64,000 bases of DNA from Cucumis sativus (Eukaryota; Streptophyta; Magnoliopsida; Cucurbitales; Cucurbitaceae): NCBI RefSeq assembly GCF_000004075.3, contig NC_026659.2:21594272-21658271 (forward strand), written 5' to 3'. The position numbers and the translations under genes are program-made. Under the pieces are notes generated by a model. That model did not search any database. It was not told the DNA's origin and worked only from the letters and a program-made list of their open reading frames with translations. Below, piece after piece: positions 46,400 to 59,600 of this stretch (within the stretch, counting starts at the first letter, position 1; each line of letters opens with the position of its first letter).

Positions 46400-49100
46400 A
46401 GTACACCTTAAATGCATACATTAGAATAAAATATTTACGTACTTCTAAACTATAATTACGTAAAAGCAACTTATGCATCACCAATATGTTACTAGTATGG
46501 ATATGTACAAACCCTAAACCAAAATGTTGTTCCAAATTCATGTTGTTCAGTTTAAAACGCGTGGCCAATATCGAAAGAAAACAGTTGGTTATTTTTTTGA
46601 AAAACTCAAGTACGATGTGGTCTATTGTTTTTTATAGTGTTTGTGAAAAATGTAAATCCATAATTGAGGCAAAATGAATGGTCAACTATATTATCTATTG
46701 AATTTTACACGAACAAAGTGTGTGACTTCCATATACTGTTAAATTTTTGTTATTATTTTTTCTTTTATTTTTGAATTTGTTTCAACCCTATATTATTTTT
46801 CCTTTTATTTTTGAATTTGTTGCAACCCTATTTTGTGTTTCTTTGTTTAAAAAAATTAGTTTCTTCCACATTTTCAAAAAAGCCTCTCAATTGCTTACAA
46901 ATGCCCATGAAAATTAATTAATGACAACATTTTTTTTCGTTTTTTCATTCACGTATAAATAAGGTTATTTATTTTGTTTATTTTCTTTTCAAAATGTATT
47001 TTTTTTTACAAATCTTGATGTAAATTATTTTTTTTAAGAACAAACGGTACACTTTTTCTAAAAATGAAATTTATGGCAAAATAACATGTCTTAGTTTGGT
47101 ACGAAAAAAAAGTAATAAAATGCTATCAAATGACATTTATGTTCAAATTATGCTTTGTCAACCAAAAATAGTTTTATTTTATGCTAATTTTTAAAAATAT
47201 TTATTGCAAAAATAATTTTTTACTTTGAATAAATCTATTGTCATTTCTAGTTTCATATTATTGATCTGTTTGTGTGGGTATACACTTTGTTTACGATATT
47301 TTTTAAAATTGAAGACAATTTTCGAAACCGAAACAAACTGTGAAGTAAAAAATGCAGTTAAATTTGAAATCATGAAAAGAAAAAATAGAATTCTTTATTA
47401 CCCAATATGGTCACTAAAGTCGGAAGTACAATAAAGTATAATGCAAAAATATTAAAATGACAACATTTGAAAATAAAGTAGTACAATAGAAAGTGCCAAT
47501 GCCTCGTACCTCTGACGAACGAAGTAGGAAGTCGAATATCCTGCAAATAAAGTAACGAAATTAGTGTCCCGACATAACAGAAGTACAAGTACAAATAGTA
47601 TAAGGATAAGGTGTATCGCTTACATATCGTATTGTTTGGAGGAATGTCAAGGTCGAAATGAAAAAACAAGATTGATTAAAATAAATGAGAAATTTAGTCC
47701 GTGTTATTTAAAAAAACGTTGTGCCTCAGAGGAATTAAATCCGTCCGGTGTAACGAACTGGATCTATTATTACAAACATGAATACAAAAAGAAGCAACAA
47801 TAGGATGTGCAACAAAACATATATAGCTATAGAAATGCAACCAAATAAGCATAAAATATCGACACATAAAATGTATATGAAAGAGTCATAAAGCATCAAC
47901 ATTCCTTAAAGTGAATATGGACCGTGAACATGAGATGAGATCAAGGAAATCATGAAAAGTATGTTATGGCAGTGCCTAAGTGTGTGTATAAAAAGGTATA
48001 TCCTTCACAAAAAGAAGAAAGTAGTGACCCACAAATATTCTTTAAACATAACAGATTTTACTTAACATAGATATGACAAAAGAAAAAAGAATGTCAAATG
48101 AAACTTCAAAAGAAGAAAACAAAGTTAAGTTACATACAAAATAAAGAAAGAACAGAGGAGGAAGTAAGGACAACAATACAATAAAATACAACAAATGAAG
48201 TCCTATATATAAAGGGTTAGAGGTTGAATAAAGTATGCCTCTATTCACTCATACGAAAAAAAGAAAGAAAGGGAATCTCTGCAAATTACAGAAGTGTACA
48301 GAAAAAGGGGAGCACATAGTCAAAACCTACCACATTAAGACAAAGATAAGCTATGAGTAGACAAATGGATAACAAAAAAAAAAAAATGAACACAGACAGT
48401 GCAGTTGAATGGATGGATGGATGAGATTTGCTTAGAAATAAAGAGAAATAAATAGAACAGACAATTGCTTGCAAATAAAGAGAAAAGACTTCTCAGCAAA
48501 GCAAATTCGGAAGACATCTTAATTGCAAGTAAGTGGGAACTGTGAACATAGTTAGTCAAATGCCAAATTAAATAAATATGTCAACATTTTTATGAGGGAT
48601 CCAATTCAAAAAATGGTTGAAAATGTGTTCAAATTTCTAGGCACAGTAGCAACAAGAAAGTGAAACCAACAAAACAAATTACAAACATGGCAAACAGGGA
48701 CATATGTTGAAACAGGGATGGACAAAATTTAAACAATATGGAAGTAAATTAAACTAAGAAACAAAACTGCTTAGAAATAATTTTTCACAGAAGTACATTA
48801 ACAAAAACAAGTATAATTCAAACGAACAAATGTAATAAAAAACATGAAACACAAACAACACCATTACAGAAGTTATGTGGACGTAAATTGAAGTAAGAAA
48901 CAAAAGAAATTCAAATAATTTTTCATAGAAGCACATAGACAGATGTTATTTCAAAAAACTACAAAGGAACAAAAGTAAACAGAAACGTGGAAAGTAAACA
49001 ACAACAGTTGTAGTTTCAGATGAGGATGCTCGAATATGAAAAACAATAGAAGTAAAAAACAAAAAACGATTACAAATAATTATTCACAGAACAGAAATAA
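46400..49100. other. Non-coding interior of the presumed Harbinger element
   Basis: From about 47.4 kb the plus strand is strongly A-rich (T-rich in the transcribed sense), like a plant intron or 5' leader. Many short frames occur, none with a recognisable family. Confidence 0.5.
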
Positions 49101-49287
49101 TCACAAAAAATTATTCAGACAGTGCATAACCCTAATCCTCATCATCGACGAAGACAAAAACTTAAAATCGAACCACTTACCTCGAACCCTACCTTGCTCG
49201 AACATCCCAAATGCAGTGGGTGATAGTATCCGTAGTGTAGAATGTGTCCAAATCAGAGGAAACAAAATACTCGATCGGCAAATGGGA

Positions 49288-49373
49288 GTCCAAGCGGCAA
49301 GGTTGTGTGGAAGGGGAAAATCGAGTCGGAGTCCAAGCGGCAAGGTCGTGTGGAAGGGGAAAATCGAGTCGGA
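49288..49373. repeat. 43-bp tandem duplication
   Basis: The unit GTCCAAGCGGCAAGG(T/C)..ATCGAGTCGGA occurs twice (49288-49330 and 49331-49373) with one base difference, a TTG/TCG change. Confidence 0.92.
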
Positions 49374-49482
49374 TTGCATGTTCACCAAGAAGAGTGGTGA
49401 ACATGCAAGCGCTTCAGTTTCAGAGGCAAAATGTAAAACACAGCCGTTCAACGAAACCGACAGAAGACCCATTTGTTTCGAA

Positions 49483-49947
49483 GGCAACACTGTGAGCGAA
49501 GCCTTCAACGAAAATTGGGAGGACGAAGAGTGGGAGAGAGGAGATGATTTTGATTGGAAGGATTTTTTACCGATAAGAAAACGACGGCCAAAGAACAACT
49601 GGAATACGTTGAAGATGAGTTGAGGAAAAAAGGGAAAAGTTTTTTCGGAAATTAAATCGAAATCAATGTCGTTACAAGGATTGAAGAAAGGGGATAATTT
49701 CGATTGGAAGGATGGAGGCAACACTGTGAGCGAAGCCTTCAACGAAAATTGGGAGGACGAAGAGTGGGAGAGAGGGGATGATTTCGATTGGAAGGATTTT
49801 TTACCGAGAAGAAAACGACGGCCAAAGAACAACCGAAATACGTTGAAGATGAGTTGAGGAAAAAAGGGGAAAGTTTTTTCGAAAATTAAATCGAAATCAA
49901 TGTCGTTACAAGGATTGAAGAAAGGGGATAATTTCGATTGGAAGGAT
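49483..49947. repeat. 234-bp tandem duplication
   Basis: A 234-base unit that starts GGCAACACTGTGAGCGAAG is present twice (49483-49716 and 49717-49947), with only a few substitutions. Because 234 is a multiple of three, both strands carry the same repeated open frame: an acidic Trp-rich one on plus and a Ser/Phe-rich one on minus. The location near the presumed 5' end of the Harbinger element suggests a promoter or transposase-binding region rather than a gene. Confidence 0.92.
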
Positions 49948-50076
49948 TAAACGGCTTTAAGGATGAAGTAGCGCTCAGAGATTGAAGACGAGTTGCGAGG
50001 GATGAAGACGAGTTGAGAGGAAGTAAAACGGAGAAAATTGCGAATGGAAGACGAAGGAGTAAAGTGTGAAGACGAG

Positions 50077-50108
50077 TAATGGAAACCCTAAAACTAGGGT
50101 TTCCATTA
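50077..50108. repeat. Perfect hairpin near the right end of the Harbinger element
   Basis: TAATGGAAACCCTA and TAGGGTTTCCATTA are exact 14-base inverse copies separated by the 4-base loop AAAC. The hairpin lies 64 bases inside the proposed terminus and also contains the telomere-type word AAACCCTA. Confidence 0.9.
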
Positions 50109-50180
50109 TACGGACCCCAAACGTGGGTTTGAGTTATTATAATCCAAGCCCACAGTGATAAACCAGGGCCCAAACGGACC

Positions 50181-50661
50181 CATAGGTGTTAGAAACTAAT
50201 TACAAGGTAGTAGCCACCGTCAGTAGCTTCTTGCTCTAACATATACAAAGTTTTAACGAAAATGGATACTTTTGACATCAGAAGTAAAACATGCACTCTC
50301 ATGTACAATGCCCAAATATTTAAGCATGAAGAAATTGACACTGATACATTGCAGAAGAAACATATAATCGCTTACTTGAACTGAAAGAAACATAGGATCA
50401 AAACCAGATCTTGTGTTTAAATCTAACTTGAAATATAAAAGTACAATCAGAAGAAGGGATACATGTATTTTAGAAAGTATACAACCAGGATTCTGGATGA
50501 AGCTCTATCTGGAGTTGTGAAAAGCTAAAAGATCAAACTCTATATTTTTTGCAATAAGTTGTGTAGGCGAAGTGGAAGATTTAGAAAGGGGGAAATGAAT
50601 GACAATCGTGTCAGCAAAGCAGTGAAAATGATTCATCCCATGTTGAATCAATGGTCTCGCG
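50181..50661. other. Intergenic, 3' side of the geranylgeranyltransferase gene
   Basis: Contains the likely 3'UTR of the minus-strand gene. No other gene seen. Confidence 0.5.
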
Positions 50662-53600
50662 TTAGATTCTCCAGGCAGAAACATCTGTTATTCCGAGTTC
50701 AACAAACAGAGAGTTGATGTCGGGTTCTTCCAAGAGGCTAAAAGCAGTAAATCCATAGTAGGAGTGGTACAAATCAGGAAAATCCATCGGAAACTTGCTG
50801 AAACCACCATACTATAAGAAAAAGTATGACAAAAAGTTAACAAACTTCATAAAGGGGCGTTCAATCCACCAACTTTACAAGTCAGTGTTAAATAATTGAA
50901 CTCCAACAATGTTCACTATTCAAGTTTGCACATTTGTGGATGAACTTCATCTTTTTCTCTCTTTCTTTTGCACATTTATCGATAAACTCCAACTAACAAC
51001 TAAGCAATCTAAGCACAAGCTTCCTGACTCGAGATACTAACTCCAAACTTCAGAACTTTATTCAATACCTCAAATACCCCTTAGTTAGTTCAAAAGTCGT
51101 GACTAAGGCATCATAAATTTGATGTCGGTTATAGAACTATGCTTTCATGACTCATCCACAGAAAAATTTTGAATTTTTGTTTTAAGAATGAAATCAAACT
51201 GAAGATAAAGAGAAGTGATATTACCTTAGACTGGCACGTCAACAAAAATGCCTTCAAAGCCTTCTTATCTATTAAATCGAGGCCTCCTAAAATCCTCAAG
51301 GTAGATCCAATCCTGCCACAATATTGCTTTGTTAAGAACAAATTTCCATACTGTACTGGAAAAATGGTCACACATCTACATTTTTCCTTACCAAAATGCG
51401 TAACAAGTGTCAGCAGGCTTGTTAGGTCGACCTTGAAATCCTCCATCAGCTGCTTGTTTCTACACGGGTAACTTTTCCGTAAGTAGTTGAAAAAATGTTG
51501 GCATAAGAAAGCAACTAAGTTTAGAAAAATCAAAGAGAGGAAAAATTAATTTTCATAAATGTCTTTGTTTCCAATCTACTTGGCTTAGACATTATTTTTC
51601 ATAAATACGTCTTTCTTTCCAATCTATCCTTGGCTTAGAAATTATTTTTCATAAATATGTCTTTGTTTCCAATCTATTCTTGGTTTAGAAATTATTTTTC
51701 ATAAATCTGTCTTTGTTTCCAATCTAACCTTGGTTCTTTATTTCTAGTAAAAGTCAAATTTCTAAGCATTACAACGTCCAAGTATTGGAAACTCTTTTAT
51801 TGTAGTGGTAGGATGATGAAAATGAACCTGCAAGCACCACTCCAGCAACAATGGGACGTTTATTATGGAAGAAGGATTGTCTCTAGAGAGAGGATCATCT
51901 TCAATGAAACCCATTAAACGGAGAGATGCAATAGCACAATACGTTCCACCGCCTGTATCACTAAATCCAACCATCCGTAAATAATGATTAACTTGGTGAA
52001 ATGAACAACACTGGCAACTACAATCAATCCTAGGCCTGATTTTATGAGTTAAAATAAAAGCACGCAGGCATCAAACTTATTAATCAACAGCATTGTCAAT
52101 CTCACCATGAGATTCTGAGCCAGGAGTTAACCCGAAGCCACCATCATATGACTACAGGAAAGTCATTACAAAAACGTTAAAATGATTAATATTTGCTGTG
52201 GGAAGACAACGTAATAAACACACAAACGTCAACATTGTGTCTTTCTTTAAACAAACCTGACAGTTCAATATGTAGGTTTTAGTTTTCTGCCTGTCCATCC
52301 CGCTCCAATTCTCAAGCATATAACAGATTGCAGCTGGGTAATTGATAAATGGCATCACAAATTTATTTTCACTAATATTTCAATAATTTAGAAGTAAAGC
52401 CACAAACAACTTTCATATACCAGCACAATAGACGAACCGAAGGTCAGCCTCTGCTCCAATATGGATAGGCACAAAGCTGTCGGAACAAACATCGGTGCCA
52501 AAGAAATTGGAATTCACATTGTTACACCAAAAATTTTGAAAAAAAAATGCAGAGAATGTGTCATCATTTAAATGATGAATAATAGACATGGATCTAAGAT
52601 AAAAACCAATTCTCACGTTACAGTTTAAATTTCCACTATAACATATAAACATTTAACTTTAGAAGGTTCACCAACAGTCGTAGCAGTAGTATACATACAC
52701 CTTGTGTTTTTTGTTCAAAATAAAGATATCTCAATCTTTTTCATTAAGTCATAACCATTTAAAGTTGAATAATGAATAGATGTAAGAGGTACCAATAAAT
52801 AATCAAATCCAATGAAGATACATTAAAAAGATCAATTTTAATTGATTTTAGATCAATTAATCAATGAACATAAAAGCTTGAAAGAATACCTCCCATCCGA
52901 TTGTTGAAGGTTTCTCATTGAGATTGCTATTGATTCAGAGTTAATATTGGAGAAGTCATAACCAATAACCTTCAGTATTACAAGGGCACAATATGTGCTC
53001 GCCAAGTGACTACCGTTGTGAATTAAATCCTATAACCAGAAATCAACTATTATTGAAAAGAATACGTAGGGGTCTCATTTGCATTGCATTAACTGCATGT
53101 CCTAAAAGTAAAAACAGATATTGGATAACATGGGGAAACAGATCATAAACATTAATATACTATCACCAGAGATCCAACAGGAAGCTTTGTGCATAATGTG
53201 TTTATCATACCCCATTCTCATCTGGAGGAAACTGAGAACTTCTTGATCCGCAGAATCCATAAAGTTCTCCTGCGTTGAATCCAAAGCTAATTACAAGGCA
53301 CTTTCCCCATATAAATTTTATACTTTCTTTCTCAAGAAGTTCATACCAGTGGTTTTTTCAGCCTTGTTTGTAGGAAGTGCTTGAAAGGACAAGACCCAAT
53401 TTGCAATTTTGTCCTTGTCCACCTAAACTTTTTCAAATATCTAATGTTATTTTCTTTTTCGAGTAAGCTTCGGTATTTTAACACAATATATTGGTTAAGG
53501 AAATAATCAATGCATAGGGAAATTAAGGTAATTATGGAAAAGCATGTTAATAGGAAGCATTCTGTCATCTCATCATTTTAAGGGTTCTGCAGCTAATTGG

Positions 53601-54196
53601 ATGAAAACCATTACCATGATTAATTAATTAACCCATCATTTTGATCAAAATGTAGATACAAGAACTCGAACAAGAGCTTAAGAAACTCCTCGCAACAACC
53701 CCCATCCCTCAAATTAAAAAATCACCTCATTTTCAGCAATTCATGGGCTCAAATAACTAGCAGACATTCCTTTAGACGCAACCGATTACGAAGAGTAAAT
53801 TTATAATGAGAAAGAAAACATTACGAATTTCAAAATTCTAATTGACAGTCAGCATTGGGTATAAACAAAGGGATAGAAAGAGGAAACCTAAACATTAAAT
53901 TATAAGACATTTCCAAATTTCAAAGTGAATTCAGGTCAGGAAAAGCGCAATAGAGAGAGAAGGAGAGAGAAATTGAAAATTGAACCCACACGATCCATGG
54001 CACCAAGAAGGTCAAGGCCGGAGATGACGAAGTAAGCAAGCGTAAGGTGGTTGATCTCTTGTGTCTGATATTGAAAAGGCAACAACTGGTACATCATCTC
54101 CAAGAACATCACATGACGATCTCTATCGAAACCAGAAGAAGAAGAAGAGGGAGAAGGAGTGGAAGAATCTTCAAGCAGGGTCGAATCTGAATCCAT
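50662..54196 (-). CDS. GGB: Protein geranylgeranyltransferase type I, beta subunit
   Basis: The beta subunit of GGTase-I pairs with the shared alpha subunit to attach geranylgeranyl to CaaL proteins such as Rho-like GTPases, in the cytosol. Eleven exons join in phase to 363 residues (Arabidopsis GGB is near 375): 53990-54196, 53347-53422, 53211-53269, 52890-53029, 52421-52476, 52257-52333, 52106-52151, 51828-51952, 51392-51459, 51225-51312 and 50662-50811. Family marks in order: DRHVMFLEMMYQLLPFQYQ, SGLDLLGAMDR, GELYGFCGSRSSQFPPDENG, FVPIHIGAEADLRFVYCAA, GSESHGGGTYCAIASLRLMG, ADGGFQGRPNKPADTCYAFW, LYHSYYGFTAFSLLEE. The zinc ligands correspond to D279, C281 and H330, all present. Prenyltransferase repeats (GGF words) are intact. 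The N-terminal 22 residues are Ser-rich and variable in the family. No defect seen. Confidence 0.96.
51561..51735. repeat. 48-50-bp minisatellite in a GGB intron
   Basis: The unit GTCTTTGTTTCCAATCTA..TTTTTCATAAAT begins at 51561, 51609, 51659 and 51709, with small differences. It lies wholly in the intron between the exons at 51392-51459 and 51828-51952, so the coding sequence is not touched. Confidence 0.92.
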
Positions 54197-54679
54197 GGCG
54201 ACGCCTCCGTAGATGACCGGAGGACTCCTGCTTTCACTGCGTTACCAAGTGCGATGCTTGGCTTCTTTACATTTCAACGAAAATTAGAAAATTTTAAAAT
54301 AATTTCTTAAACTAATTAATAATTAATACAACCTTTTTTTCTTTCAAAGCAAAATCAACACTAAAAATGAGTATTACAGACCGACCACTCATCAAACTGA
54401 TTGAATCGAAGCCAAACGATCCGAGATAAGGAGGTGTTTGATCGGTGGAGTTTGAAAAAAATCCAAACAAACAACATTTTAAACAAATTTCAAGAGCTTA
54501 AGCCAATTTAAACCTATCAATTTATTGACTAATGACTTATTTGTACTTTTTCTTAGTCCAGGTAGATTTGAACGTTTATTAAATCGACCATAGTCGGTTT
54601 AGGGGAAGTTTGGTCGGAACACCAACTTCGATCAACCAACCGATGTTTACCTCTAGTCAGCCCCTCTCCTGGCTCATAT
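54197..54679. other. Upstream region of GGB
   Basis: Promoter-side sequence without a coding region. No strong TATA element seen near the GGB start. Confidence 0.45.
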
Positions 54680-55113
54680 ACAATTATCTCGTATGTTGAT
54701 GTGAGTATTGAAGTCGTCGTTCGTGATTTGAATAGTGATGTTGTGCTCGCTTTGGAGAGTCATTTCCCCATGATGGATTCTGTGGAGCTCTCTAAAGTCA
54801 TTACCATGTTTAATATTTCTTAAGTCATCGAGGTTGACATTTCCTTGTTGTGGGTCGAAATTATTCCAAATTTCATTTGAAAACTTTTGGTTGACATTTC
54901 TAGATTTGCGAATGACATTCAAGCTTTTGTCGATTCTATCAGAGATAGAGATCTCTGTATCAATGGTTTTATTCTCAACTTTCCTTAGACTAACTATCAT
55001 TGTAATTCGATTACTTATGACTTACCTACCCATGCTTGACGCGTTGGAAACTCTGCTATGTGGCTTAAGGTCATCCTTAATGGACGGATTTTGCCATTCA
55101 TTTTGAATTTCTT
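54680..55113 (+). pseudogene. RNase H-like domain fragment of a non-LTR retroelement
   Basis: On the plus strand the three frames read, in pieces, like the plant RNase H-like domain (RVT_3) left by LINE elements: VVVRDLNSDVVLALESHFP, then ANDIQAFVDSIRD, then NSITYDLPTHA and RVGNSAMWL, where the family has CNxxAHxLAxxA. Several stops and frame changes interrupt it. No reverse transcriptase part is visible nearby. The open minus-strand frame 54674-55000 is a shadow. Confidence 0.5.
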
Positions 55114-56605
55114 CTAGTGTTCTTTTGTTTACTTTTATGTACCAAAATATATCTACGCTATCCTAAAATCATTTTGACAATTTAATTTATTTTGGAAGTA
55201 AAAATGAACTATGATATTTTTTAGTTGTAATTTGTTAGCACTATATTTAGATTTTTTTTTATAGAAAAAGCAATAATTTAAAATGACTAAGTTTTATATA
55301 GCAATTTCTATATATTTTTGTCGTTTGGCTTACCAACTTCATAAGTTGGTATTAAATAATTCAACTTCATTAGCTTCGACAATGTTCGCTACTCGAATGT
55401 ACACATCTATCAAATAATTTTATCTTTTATTTTTTTCTTTTTCATATTTATTGAAAAACTCCAACTAAACAAATCTACATCCCACACTAATTCCTAATTC
55501 TAACACATTAATTTCAAATTATGGAGCTCAACTTAGCATCGGAAAATAGTTTAAAGTAGGCTTACAATTAGCTTTTTAAGTCAATTCAAAATTGTAATTT
55601 GGCTCTTGCAAGCAAGGATTTTCTAATAATAACAAAATAAATTAGAGGAAAAGAGAAGATAAGAAAAGAATATATATGAATTAAGAAGAGTGTAGGTAAA
55701 GATGTAGATAAATCATTTTCATCCTTTTCCTTTAGTAAAATACTAAAATGTAGTTAAACTTATATCACAATTCTACTTTTCTTTTTGTCCCCAACAAATA
55801 AAGGTTCTTAGAGGCTTGGAAAAATTTAAAAACAAAGAACCACATTCTACATGAAGCATGTCCCTATATAATATGTATTTTATTTTCAAACTTTTATCAT
55901 ATAACTAATTTCTTATTATCTTGTCTAAACTCTAACAAAGTTCGTATAAAAAATGATATATACTATATCAAAGACTATTCTACTCCCAAATGTTGAACTT
56001 AAATGTTCATGACATTTTGCTTCTGTCATCCTTGTGTAAAATTATTCATTTTAACGTTAAATGGTTTTTTCAATTCGATTCTCTTTTTGTTTTTTTTTTC
56101 TTTCTTTTTCTTTCTTAATAATTCTTTTTTTGTTTCACATTTATTCTTTTATTTTATACTTTTTTTCTTTTGTCTTTTTTTGGATTTCTTTGTTTTAGAA
56201 TTTTGTACTATTTTTTTTGTGTTTCTTTAGGGATCGAGCATTGAGCAACACCATATTTAACATAAATGAAACGTAGGACATTGAGTATTGAACATTGAGT
56301 CATAGAGCATCCAATAGCTAGTATTTAGTATTGAGTATATAACATAGAGCATATAATATAAGATGTAAGACATCCTTCATTGTCCCAAGTGCATAAAGTA
56401 AACTAGTCCAACTCTATGGAATGATCAGAGTATTTGTTATTCAATCAAATTCCCAGCTTCTCATTGATCATAACCAAACATCCAATGTATTACAATTGCT
56501 TTAAGCTGGATTACTTTGATTTTGGTATTGGTTGGACATTTCCTGTAATATCGTTTTGTATTTGGTGCTTTTACTCAAGTACAGACAGGGAAAAAGAACT
56601 AGGAA
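55114..56605. other. AT-rich intergenic stretch, no gene seen
   Basis: Low-complexity T-rich stretch at 56080-56230 and simple GAGTATTGAACATTGAG repeats at 56280-56340. No supported exon. Confidence 0.5.
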
Positions 56606-59600
56606 TTAATCATCAAGGAGATGTATGCGTGAATTGATAGCTTTGTCTTGAAATGAATGCTGGTGGGGGTGGGGATGGGGGTGGGGCTGGTAATCCATGC
56701 GGCTCCCAATGCACTCTGGTGCCTTGATTATATCAGACCATCCTCTACATGGGTACTTTGTTATCTCCAGCAACGAGTCTCTTACATCATCTGCTTGAAC
56801 CATTTCACTATCCTTTTTCTGTCACCAAAATGTTAGTCAAGAAGAATGATTGCTGAATCATTGTGTTATCGGGTAGTTTTGAGAAATTGTTTAGTAGTTT
56901 TGGATGAATTGCTTGTTTGATTTATTGTTTGGGTTGTAGAAAGTATGCAAATGTTTTGAGACAAGAAAAGTCTGCTTACCTTAACTTTGAAAACATTAGA
57001 TACGAGACCTCTATAGCTTGTCACATTTGCATTTGTTACTTCCAAGCCAAGAGCATTTAACGCCTCCATTAAGCTCACAAACCCACCTCGCTTTTTCTCA
57101 CAAAAAACCTTTATGAAGAACTCGTTTCCATCAATCTGTGCTACTTCCACTTGTGGCTGCAATTATTTAATCTCACTTGTGATTTAGCATCTGTAGTGCA
57201 TTATATAAAAGGACACATACATATGCACAGACATGCAAAGTTTCTTTTTCCTACAATTAAGTTCTAATGTGTACCTCCATCTGTTGAGTCTTGTCATTGC
57301 TAGTACCTTCAGTGTCTTGAAGATTTTGTTTCAATATACTTCCACTTCCTAGTACTCCCATATGGTAACTGTTTTGAGCTTTATCATGTTGGCTCAAAAA
57401 CTCAGGTAGTTGGACAATATTGTAGTTTCCATTGTTTCCTGAAAGTCCAGTCTTTCCATTTTCATCATCTGAATGCTCTTCCAGTTCATCTCGTAGTTCC
57501 TTGACTTGCTTTTGCAACTCCTTCACAAAATCAATTGCATCACCAAGTATTGAGGCTTTGTCCATCTGAGAAATTCACAGAAACTATTTGTTAGAAGATA
57601 TTGTAAACAGTAATTCGTTGTTTTGGGATATATTGAACTCAAACGAACTGTGAGAGCAATTATGTTAAACTAATTGTGCTAGGGAAGTTGTTTGATTTCA
57701 TTTCCCAGTGATCCAAACAAGTGTTTAATAGTAATCAATCACCTTAGAGATTTTGGGAACCAATGCTCGAAGGTTATACAGTCGCTCATTTAGTTTTTTT
57801 CTTCTCTTCCTCTCAGCAACAAGGTTCTTTGATTGAGGACCTTGTCCTGTCCTCCGGCGGTACTTTGCAATTGCATCATCTTCGTCCTCAAGCCTATCGC
57901 TACAATCAGAGATTGAATCAGACCTTCCATTTTCATGTTTGACTAAGTCCTTTTCTTCCCGTTGCTGCTCCTTATATTCCATCATATTCTCCTTGAACTG
58001 CCCATGAGTGTTTGATGTGTTCATTATGGACCCATGTATCGTGTCCACTTCTTCCAACTCATTTTCAGCTGAAACCTTGTATGGTTTTCCCTGCTTATCA
58101 ATGAGGAACGAATCATGTGAACATTCAGTGAAGATTTCATTCTTGTTTTTGTTTTCTGAGCTGTAATTGAACCGTTGCAAGTTCATAGGAGAATTGCAGA
58201 GGCGGATTCTGTCTAATGAGATGTCATAACCCACATTGGTGTTTTCTAATGTTAGTGTGACTGAACCTGGTGCCTCAAATTGATTTTCAGAATCTCTTAA
58301 AACGACATTTTGATCTGCTACAAATGGCTTTGATTGGATTCCATTTGTTGCATTTACATCAACAGAGAAACTTGTTTCCATGTTGCTTGAATCAATAACG
58401 GCTTCTTGCTCCATCCAAACATTGCATTGAGTTGTAACAAAATCTATGACATGTTGATCTTCAGATGCCTGTAAGAACAAAGAATCTATCAAGTACAAAT
58501 AAATACAGTTGTTGTAGTTTAGTTAGTTGAATTTAACCCTCCAAAAGAAATGCATTTGCTTAAATAAAAGGTTTTTCCCATAAATTTGATTTTTTATGAT
58601 GTAAGTACAAACAAACTAATATTATTTACATTTATAATGAGAAAACTTTAAACTAAAACTAAACTACTTTTATTACAATTAAAAACATACTTCTAATATA
58701 TCTAAAACTATCATTTCAATTTCTTTTAACAAATGATTGGTATATGAAAAGAGACAAAGATATCATAATGAAACCAAATATTACCAAAGAAACCGTAGGA
58801 TTTGAAAATTGAAAGAGTAAATTAGTCTTAGATCTTAAGAAAAAAAAACCATAGGAAGAGTGAGTTTACAAAAAAAATTGAAAAGAAAAGATAAGAAAAG
58901 AGAGAGGGAATAATTTTATTTATTTATTTATTTATTTTTAAATTTAGCTTTTGTGATTTGTGATTTGTGATTTTGAGATGAGGTTTTAGAATATCTAATC
59001 TCTTTCGAATTTAAATCAAATGAAAAAAAAATGGGATTTTAACGTGAATTTTAGAAAACTTGAAGTTTCTTTTTAGAACATAAATTATAGATTTTGTTTG
59101 TTTGTTTGTTTATTTATTTTTAATTTTGAAAATTCATTCTCATTTATGGTTAAAGCCTTTCAAGATAGGGAACATATTTATTTAATTGTTTAGTATTAAG
59201 TTACGTAAGATTTAAATCTTAAAGCAAACCTTACAAAAATTGCAATAAAAAAAATCAAATTTTAGAAAAACAACCCAGTAATGATAACAATAGATTAAAA
59301 AAACCAAATAAATTGTGATAAAAGATGGTGAATGGTATTTTTATATATAAAAAAATAAGAGCCAATTTTGATTCAAAAAATAAAATAAAACCAAAATTGA
59401 AATCAAATTCATGTCAACCATGAAATTTTGATTAAAAAAATTCACAAATTGATATAAAAAAGAAAAAAAAATTGACTTCTAGAGGTTGAATGTTATTGTC
59501 TATTTGGTCCTTGGAATTTCAAAAGTGACACTTGAATCTTCAAATTTGAGAGAATAAAGAACTAAGCATACAACAAAAATGATACCAGTTGAAAATTTAT

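Larger units (their letters stand above)
43454..50180 (-). mobile_element. PIF/Harbinger-type DNA transposon (~6.7 kb), ORF1 + ORF2, inactive copy
   Basis: The element carries the two genes that define the superfamily, a Myb/SANT-like ORF1 and a DDE transposase ORF2, both read on the minus strand. Proposed ends are GGTGCGTTT at 43454-43462 and its near-inverse AAACGGACC at 50172-50180 (8 of 9 bases). Flanking trinucleotides are TAT and CAT, so a target duplication is not proven. Inside the left end are 53-bp subterminal repeats. Inside the right end, upstream of the transposase, are 43-bp and 234-bp tandem repeats and a perfect hairpin. The 46.4-49.1 kb part between ORF2 and these repeats is A-rich on the plus strand, with no coding content. 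Boundaries are an inference; the gene content is solid. Confidence 0.75.

Noticed and set aside
49101-49832. Minus-strand 243-codon frame over the same repeats
   Set aside because: Ser/Phe low-complexity product of the repeats with no family resemblance; more likely the untranslated 5' part of the transposon.
49036-49857. Plus-strand frames of 195 and 63 codons over the 234-bp repeats
   Set aside because: They start in A-rich sequence, lack splice or domain support, and exist because the repeat length is a multiple of three. Kept only as a low-priority possibility in the findings.
54674-55000. Minus-strand 108-codon frame
   Set aside because: The opposite strand reads as a broken RNase H-like domain, which explains the open minus frame as a shadow.
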